Shown here: positions 49,350-54,770 of the stretch, piece by piece
How positions within the stretch are numbered: the first letter of the stretch is position 1
How the letters are laid out: each line of letters starts with the position of its first letter
Source of the DNA: DATJCV01 sp963707665
GTDB taxonomy: Bacteria > Pseudomonadota > Gammaproteobacteria > Burkholderiales > Burkholderiaceae_D
NCBI GenBank assembly: GCA_963707665.1
Contig: CAVPQU010000022.1
Coordinates: forward strand, 1-54,770
Direction of reading: 5' to 3'
Length of the DNA: 54,770 bases
Position numbers and translations under genes: made by a program
Notes under the pieces: model-generated
The model's database searches: none
Told to the model about the DNA's origin: nothing
What the model saw: the letters and a program-made list of their open reading frames with translations, nothing else

Positions 49350-50945
49350 GCCGCGCACAGACATTGCTCGATATTCAAAATCTGCGGGTGGCCTTCGGCG
49401 CCGCCACCGTGGTCGACGACGTCAGCTTCTCGATCGCGGCCGGCGAGAAGCTGGCGCTGGTCGGCGAATCCGGCTCGGGCAAGACCGTGACCGCGCTGTC
49501 GCTGCTGCGCTTGAACCAGGACGCGGACTACGGCGGCCGCATCCTGCTGGAGGGCGCCGACATCCTGCAAAAGCCGGAGTCGGCGCTGCGCGCGGTGCGC
49601 GGCAAGGATGTGGCGATGATTTTCCAGGAGCCGATGACGGCCTTGAATCCGCTGTTCACCATCGGCAACCAGATCGCCGAAGTGCTGATGCTGCACGAAG
49701 GCCTGAGCGCCAAGGCGGCGGCGCAGCGCACGGTCGATCTGCTGGAGAAGACCGGGATTCCGGAGCCGGCGCGGCGGGCACAGTCCTATCCGCATCAGCT
49801 GTCCGGCGGCCAGCGCCAGCGCGCGATGATCGCGATGGCGCTGGCCTGCAAGCCGAAGCTGCTTGATCGCCGACGAGCCGACCACCGCGCTCGATGTCAC
49901 GATCCAGGTGCAGATCCTGGAGCTGCTGGACCAGTTGCAGCGCGAGGAAAACATGGCGGTGCTGATGATCACGCACGACCTGAACCTGGTGAAGCATTTC
50001 GCCGACCGCGTCGGTGTGATGGAGCGCGGCCGCTTGCTGGAAATTGCACCGACTGCCGAATTGTTTGCGCAGCCGCGCCATGCCTATACCCGGCAATTGC
50101 TCGCCAGCCATCCGCGCCGGCTGGTGACAGAAGTGGCGTTCGATGCGCCGTTGCTGCTGGCTGCGGAACAGGTGCACTGCACTTTTGCCATCAAGCGCGG
50201 CTGGCTGGCGCGCACGCAGTTCGTTGCGGTTGATAACGTCGATCTGGAATTGAAACAGGGTGAGACGCTAGGAATAGTCGGCGAATCCGGCTCCGGCAAG
50301 TCAACCCTGGGGATGGCCTTGCTGCGGCTGTCGCCGGCCGCGGTCAGTGGCCGGGTGCGCTTCGATGGCCAGGATCTGGCCGGCATGCCGGGTGCGGCCC
50401 TGCGGCCGTTGCGCGCACGCATGCAGGTCGTGTTTCAGGACCCGTTCGCATCGCTGTCGCCGCGCCGCACGATCGAGCAGATCGTCGGCGAAGGGCTGGA
50501 AATCCACCGCCCGCAGTTGAATCGTGACCAGCGACGCCAGGCGGTGGCGTCGGCGTTGGAGGAAGTGGGGCTGGCGGCGCCGATGATGACGCGTTATCCG
50601 CACGAGTTCTCCGGCGGCCAGCGCCAGCGCATCGCGATTGCGCGCGCACTGGTGCTGAAACCGGAACTGATCCTGCTGGATGAGCCCACTTCGTCGCTCG
50701 ACGTCACGGTGCAATTGCAGGTGTTGCGACTGCTGGTTGAATTGCAGCGCAAGTACGGGTTGGCGTATCTCTTCATCAGCCACGATCTGGCGGTGATTCG
50801 CGCGATGGCGCATCGGGTGATGGTGATGAAGGATGGCAAGGTGGTGGAAAGCGGCAGCGTCGACGCCGTGCTGTCCAATCCGGCGCAGACGTATACGCGC
50901 CGCCTGCTGGCCGCTTCCGAATATGCGGAGCTGGCCGATGCCTGA
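49346..50945 (+). CDS. yejF: ABC transporter ATPase YejF, two ATPase domains (frameshifted)
   Basis: About 533 residues with two ATPase domains. The first has Walker A G-E-S-G-S-G-K-T-V and L-S-G-G-Q-R-Q-R, with I-A-D-E-P-T-T-A-L-D reached after an extra T near 49864. The second has G-E-S-G-S-G-K-S-T, F-S-G-G-Q-R-Q-R and L-L-D-E-P-T-S-S-L-D. This tandem form is typical of Yej/Dpp importers. It starts at the ATG overlapping yejE. It ends 41 bases before the 3' end of the convergent mltD gene. Confidence 0.92.
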
Positions 50946-50986
50946 GTAGCGCGAGGAAAAGACGCCGGCCAGCGTGGTGTGCCGGC

Positions 50987-52505
50987 TTACCTTTCGGAGG
51001 CGAGGGTGATACGCGCTGGTGCCTTTTTGATGGTGCGGGACGAGCGCGCGGCTGTCACGGTTTTTCCGCCCTGCTTGGCGCGTGCTGCCGATTTTTTCGC
51101 AGGATGTACTGGCTATTTTCCGGTGACCGGCCGACGGTGCTGTTGACCGATTCGCTACGTGCAGCGCCAGGCTCTTGCCGCTCGCCACCTGGTCGCTGTG
51201 CAGGTCATTCCAGGCCTTGAGGTCGGCTACGCTGACCTTGTGGCGCTTGGCGATGCTGGCCAGCGTGTCTTTTTTTCCGACCTTGACGTGGATGCGCCGA
51301 CTGTCGGGCACGTCTGGTTCGATCGCCAGCTTCGCGGTTTCCAGCACCTCGATCGAGATGTCCTTGTTCATCGTTTCGGCCGTTTTGGGCACCAGGATGG
51401 TGGAGCCGGCCTTCAGGCGCATCTTCGGCGGGATGCGGTTGGCTTCGCGCAGGACTTCAGGCGTGGTGTTGAATTTGGCGGCAATGGTTTCGATCCGCTC
51501 GCGCGCGCTATGCACCGTGTGTGCGGTCCAGGACGACAGCGCTTGTGTCCATTTGCCAAGATTGGCCTTGAATTTTTTAGCATTGCTTTCAGGTAGCAGG
51601 ATCTGGGTATCGGCGCCGCCAGTGATGACCGGCCGGTTGAACTGCGGATTCAAGGCCTTGAATTCGTCCAGCGACAACTCGGCCAGTTGTGCCGCCACCT
51701 TGAGGTCGATATCGTGCGTCTTGTCGATGGTGACGAAATACGGCTGGTTGTCCACCTTCGGCAGCGCGATGTTGTACATGGCCGGCGCGGCGATGATGTT
51801 CTTCACCGCTTGCAGCTTCGGCACGTAGTTGCGGGTTTCGGCCGGCATCAGCGGCGACAGGCTGTTGAAATCGGTCGGCAGGCCGGCGGCGCGGTTCTTG
51901 TTGATCGCCCGTTGCACCGAACCCTCGCCCCAGTTGTAGGCCGCCAGCGCCAGTTGCCAGTCGCCGAACATGCCGTACAGCTTTTGCAGGTAGGTCAGCG
52001 CGGCGTCGGTCGAGGCCAGCACGTCGCGCCGCTCGTCGCGGAACATGTTCTGCTTCAGATTGAAATCAAGCCCGGTGGATGGAATGAATTGCCACATGCC
52101 GGCCGCCTTGGCGGTCGAATACGCCTGCGGGTTGAAGGCGGATTCGATGAACGGCAGCAAGGCCAGTTCGGTCGGCATGTGGCGCTTTTCCAGTTCCTGC
52201 ACCACATGGAACAGGTACAGGGAAGCGCGGGTAGTGGTGCGTTGTATATAGTCGGGGCGCGAGCTGTACCACTCGGTTTGGGCCGTGACCAGCGGATTGT
52301 CCAGGTCGGGAATCGCAAAGCCGTCGCGAATCCGTTGCCAGACGTCGATTTCTTCCATGCGAAAGATGACCGTGTTCGGATTGCTGGGGTCGAACATGTT
52401 GAACGCGGGAGAGAAGTACGAGATGTCGTTAGCCTGCGACCAGGGAGCGGCGCCAAAAAGCAGCAATCCGGCAAGGGCAAAAGTTCTTGGTATTTTCTGA
52501 TGCAT
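50987..52505 (-). CDS. mltD: Membrane-bound lytic murein transglycosylase D (frameshifted end)
   Basis: Cleaves the glycan strands of peptidoglycan, leaving anhydro-muropeptides. A leader (T-F-A-L-A-G-L-L-L-F-G-A-A-P) is followed by the SLT domain with catalytic glutamate 121 in L-P-F-I-E-S-A-F-N and M-W-Q-F-I-P-S-T-G. Two LysM-type repeats follow (R-E-R-I-E-T-I-A-A-K-F-N-T-T; K-K-D-T-L-A-S-I-A-K-R-H-K). The C-terminal end, after a frame change near 51090-51120, is basic (A-K-K-S-A-A-R-A-K-Q-G-G-K) and stops at TAA 50987-50989. Start at 52505 is likely; an ATG at 52532 is possible. Joined length about 506 residues. Confidence 0.88.
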
Positions 52506-52655
52506 GGGTTTATTTTTAGCGTGGCCAGCCATCGTGGGCTGGCTCAGAGGGAAGGAATGCGAAGAGTGTACGTAACACACTTTCCCGCAGTCAAGCCCGA
52601 TTACAATTCGATCACAGCACTAAGCCCTTGATTCCGCAGTAATAGTTGACCTAAA

Positions 52656-53459
52656 TCAACGGAAACTATTCTTCCATTCGCGCAATGCGGCGAACGCGGC
52701 GACCGGTTCCGGCTGCGCCTGGCGGTCGAGCCGGCCGGTAGCAACCAATTGCTGGATGATCGCCGGTTCGCGATAGCGCAGGAAAGGATTGGTTTGTTTT
52801 TCCAGGCCGATGCTGGATGGCACGGTCGGCAAGCCCTGGTCGCGCTTGGCCTGCTCGGCGGCGACGCGCGCAATCAGCGCCGTATTATGCGCATCGACGT
52901 GCCGGGCAAAGTGCAGATTGGACAAGGTATATTCGTGTGCGCAATAGACTTGGGTATCATCCGGCAGGGCGGCCAGCTTGGTCAGCGACGTCACCATTTG
53001 CGCCGGCGTGCCTTCGAACAGGCGGCCGCAGCCACCCGCGAACAAGGTGTCGCCGCAAAACAGCCAGCGCTCGCTTGAGGCGACATAGGCAATATGCCCG
53101 CGGGTATGGCCGGGCACCTCCAGCACCGACAGTTGCAGTGAGAGCTCGGGCAATTTGACGACGTCGCCCTCCGCCAGCGCATGCGTGACGCCCGCAATGG
53201 CTTCGCCGCGCGGGCCATATACCGGCACGGATGCGTGCTGCAATAGTCCCGGCACGCCGCCGACATGGTCAGCATGGTGATGTGTCAGTAAAATAGCGGC
53301 AAGCGAGAGCCGATGCGCGTTGAGCGCGGCCAGTATCGGCGCCGCATCGCCCGGGTCAACCGCTACCGCGTGCACGCCGTCATGAATCAGCCACAAGTAG
53401 TTGTCGGCAAACGCCGGCACGGCCAGGACGCGCAACGCATTTTTCGATAAGTCAGGCAT
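52656..53459 (-). CDS. gloB: Hydroxyacylglutathione hydrolase (glyoxalase II)
   Basis: Hydrolyses S-lactoylglutathione, the second step of methylglyoxal detoxification. The metallo-beta-lactamase signature T-H-H-H-A-D-H is at residues 59-65, with more metal ligands in V-P-G-H-T-R-G-H, F-C-G-D-T-L-F-A-G-G-C-G-R-L-F and Y-C-A-H-E-Y-T. The C-terminal glutathione-binding segment Q-T-N-P-F-L-R is present. 267 residues. Its ATG at 53459 shares two bases with the start codon of the divergent methyltransferase. Confidence 0.95.
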   Translation of the reverse strand: MPDLSKNALRVLAVPAFADNYLWLIHDGVHAVAVDPGDAAPILAALNAHRLSLAAILLTHHHADHVGGVPGLLQHASVPVYGPRGEAIAGVTHALAEGDVVKLPELSLQLSVLEVPGHTRGHIAYVASSERWLFCGDTLFAGGCGRLFEGTPAQMVTSLTKLAALPDDTQVYCAHEYTLSNLHFARHVDAHNTALIARVAAEQAKRDQGLPTVPSSIGLEKQTNPFLRYREPAIIQQLVATGRLDRQAQPEPVAAFAALREWKNSFR

Positions 53460-54273
53460 GGATCAAGTTTCTCCCGAAAAGCCGATTATAGCCCTCGGCG
53501 CCTGGCTCAAAACCGCGCCCGGTGCCTATGTGCAAGAGTGGGAGCAGGCGCGCCTGGATGCGTTGACCGCCGATATTTTCGGTTTCAACGCGGTGCAGAT
53601 CGGCTTGCCGCAGATCGATGCCTTGCAGGCAAACCGCATGCCGAACCGCTGGGCCAGCGGCACCCACCTGCCAAGCGGCACGCCGGCGCCGGACGGCAGG
53701 CGCATCGTCGTGGTGCATGACGTTGCCGAATTACCGTTCGCTTCGCAAAGTCTCGATCTGGTGGTGTTGCCGCACGTGCTCGAGTTCGCGCGCGAGCCGC
53801 ATCAGGTGCTGCGCGAGGTGGAGCGGGTTCTGATTCCCGAAGGGCAAGTTATTATTTGCGGCTTCAATCCCGCCAGTTTGTGGGGCTTGCGGCAAGCAAC
53901 CGGGCGCATCACCGGCAACTATTTCCTGCCGTTGAATGGCGAATTCATCCATTTGCCGCGACTGAAGGATTGGCTGAAGCTGTTGAATATGGAAGTCAAT
54001 CGTGGCCATTTTGGTTGCTACGTGCCGCCCTGCCTGAGCGAAAAGTGGCTGTGCCGCTATCGTTTCATGGAAAAAGCCGGCGATCGCTGGTGGCCGTATT
54101 TCGGCGCCGTCTATATCGTCCAGGCGATCAAGCGCGTGCATGGCATGCGCCTGATCGGCCCCGTGTGGTCGCATAAGGCGACCCGGGCGCGGCAAGTGGT
54201 ACCGGCTGCCAACCGCCAGCGCCAACCGACTCATCAAATAAACGAACACATCAAACGACATGGAAAAAATTGA
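53458..54273 (+). CDS. Class I SAM-dependent methyltransferase
   Basis: About 271 residues. M-D-Q-V-S-P-E-K-P-I-I is the expected start at 53458 with only a weak ribosome-binding site. The core shows L-P-F-A-S-Q-S-L-D-L-V-V-L-P-H-V-L-E-F and I-I-C-G-F-N-P-A-S-L-W-G-L-R, typical of the UbiE/type 11 group without a clear substrate. The usual glycine-rich SAM loop is weak. Its position next to gloB and rnhA is a conserved arrangement in Burkholderiales. It overlaps rnhA by 14 bases. A longer in-frame start at 53401 would overlap gloB fully. Confidence 0.8.
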   Translation: MDQVSPEKPIIALGAWLKTAPGAYVQEWEQARLDALTADIFGFNAVQIGLPQIDALQANRMPNRWASGTHLPSGTPAPDGRRIVVVHDVAELPFASQSLDLVVLPHVLEFAREPHQVLREVERVLIPEGQVIICGFNPASLWGLRQATGRITGNYFLPLNGEFIHLPRLKDWLKLLNMEVNRGHFGCYVPPCLSEKWLCRYRFMEKAGDRWWPYFGAVYIVQAIKRVHGMRLIGPVWSHKATRARQVVPAANRQRQPTHQINEHIKRHGKN

Positions 54274-54694
54274 AATATTTACGGACGGCGCGTGCAAGGG
54301 CAATCCAGGCACCGGGGGCTGGGGCGCCTTGCTGGTCGCAGGGGAGCTGAAAAAGGAAATGTTTGGCGGCGAGCGCAATACCACCAACAACCGGATGGAA
54401 TTGAAGGCGGTGATTGAAGCGTTGACCGCGCTGACTCGTCCGTGCGAAGTGGTGCTATACACCGATAGCCAGTATGTGCAAAAGGGCATCAGCGAATGGA
54501 TTCACGGCTGGAAGGCACGCGGCTGGAAAACCGCGGCACGGGCACCGGTCAAGAATGTCGATTTATGGCAGGCGCTGGATGCGGCGCAGGAACGGCATCG
54601 GATCGACTGGCGTTGGGTCAAGGGCCACGCCGGCCACGTGGGAAACGAGTGCGCCGACGTCCTGGCGAATCGTGGAGTGCAGTCGGTGTCTTGA
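54260..54694 (+). CDS. rnhA: Ribonuclease HI
   Basis: Cleaves RNA in RNA-DNA hybrids, for example Okazaki primers and R-loops. 144 residues with all four carboxylate sites visible: I-F-T-D-G-A-C-K-G-N-P-G (D9), R-M-E-L-K-A-V (E), L-Y-T-D-S-Q-Y (D) and G-N-E-C-A-D-V-L-A (D), plus the H-A-G-H-V-G-N motif. It overlaps the methyltransferase by 14 bases, so the two may be cotranslated. The sequence after its stop (54695-54770) is the start of an intergenic region; dnaQ often follows, but lies outside. Confidence 0.95.
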   Translation: MEKIEIFTDGACKGNPGTGGWGALLVAGELKKEMFGGERNTTNNRMELKAVIEALTALTRPCEVVLYTDSQYVQKGISEWIHGWKARGWKTAARAPVKNVDLWQALDAAQERHRIDWRWVKGHAGHVGNECADVLANRGVQSVS

Positions 54695-54770
54695 TGGATT
54701 TGGTGGCATGCGGAGCAAGACCGAAGCCATATGTTCCATCCTGTTTTTGATATTTGTTGATGGGGGTATG

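Noticed and set aside
1..54770. CRISPR array, tRNA, rRNA, prophage or insertion sequence
   Set aside because: No regularly spaced direct repeats, no cloverleaf-like RNA, no transposase, integrase or phage structural gene seen; only small intergenic repeats are present.

Overview
The window looks like two unlike pieces of chromosome joined near 17.1-17.9 kb. Positions 1 to about 17 kb carry genes typical of soil Acidobacteria: a MoxR / DUF4350 / DUF4129 cluster, an outer-membrane transporter, a secreted GH5-like cellulase-family hydrolase, a Tat-exported molybdenum hydroxylase with its own cytochrome b, a DUF1269 protein and a mercuric-reductase-like flavoprotein. This part has an apparent frameshift about every 0.5 kb. 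From about 17.9 kb to the end the gene set and gene order (thyA, egtDB, A2M-pbpC, sen genes, rhlE, fabI, yejABEF, mltD, gloB, methyltransferase, rnhA) fit a Burkholderiales bacterium of the Oxalobacteraceae type. There frameshifts occur about once per 2-2.5 kb. Several fall in housekeeping genes and in homopolymers, so most look like sequencing or assembly errors. The window is most simply a metagenomic or draft contig, possibly chimeric. This is inference from protein content; no search was run.

Layout, left part (mostly minus strand): moxR (cut by the window edge), DUF4350, DUF4129 and a multi-pass membrane protein (1-3.7 kb); an outer-membrane transporter-like protein and a membrane-anchored DUF2993-like protein (4-6.3 kb); an MDR-type NADPH oxidoreductase on the plus strand (6.4-7.3 kb); a GH5-like hydrolase (7.7-8.8 kb); the Mo-hydroxylase operon read right to left as 2Fe-2S subunit with Tat signal, Mo subunit, FAD/4Fe-4S subunit, cytochrome b and a small unknown (8.9-14.8 kb); DUF1269 and small unknowns (15-16.1 kb); a disulfide-type flavoprotein reductase (16.3-17.7 kb).

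Layout, right part: thyA; a repeat-rich gap; a minus-strand operon of LolD-like ATPase, FtsX-like permease, AttH/CrtC lipocalin-like protein and an ABC exporter (19.6-25.8 kb); a plus-strand run of transglutaminase-like protein, TlpA-like thioredoxin, egtD and egtB (26-29.9 kb); an alpha-2-macroglobulin and penicillin-binding protein 1C pair (30.2-38.3 kb); the selenoneine cluster senA divergent from senB-selD(senC)-GNAT (38.3-42.2 kb); rhlE, fabI; the yejA / yejBEF ABC importer; and mltD, gloB, a methyltransferase and rnhA.

The most striking biology is the selenium pathway. EgtD makes hercynine, SelD/SenC makes selenophosphate, SenB turns it into a selenosugar and SenA joins the selenosugar to hercynine towards selenoneine. 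An ergothioneine-type EgtB lies about 11 kb away and competes for the same hercynine. Cell-envelope functions form a second theme: A2M with PBP1C, MltD, the Yej importer (known to take up microcin C or muropeptides in other bacteria) and LolD/FtsX/AttH. A short motif, A[T/C]ATACTCC, occurs six times in the right part, always between genes.
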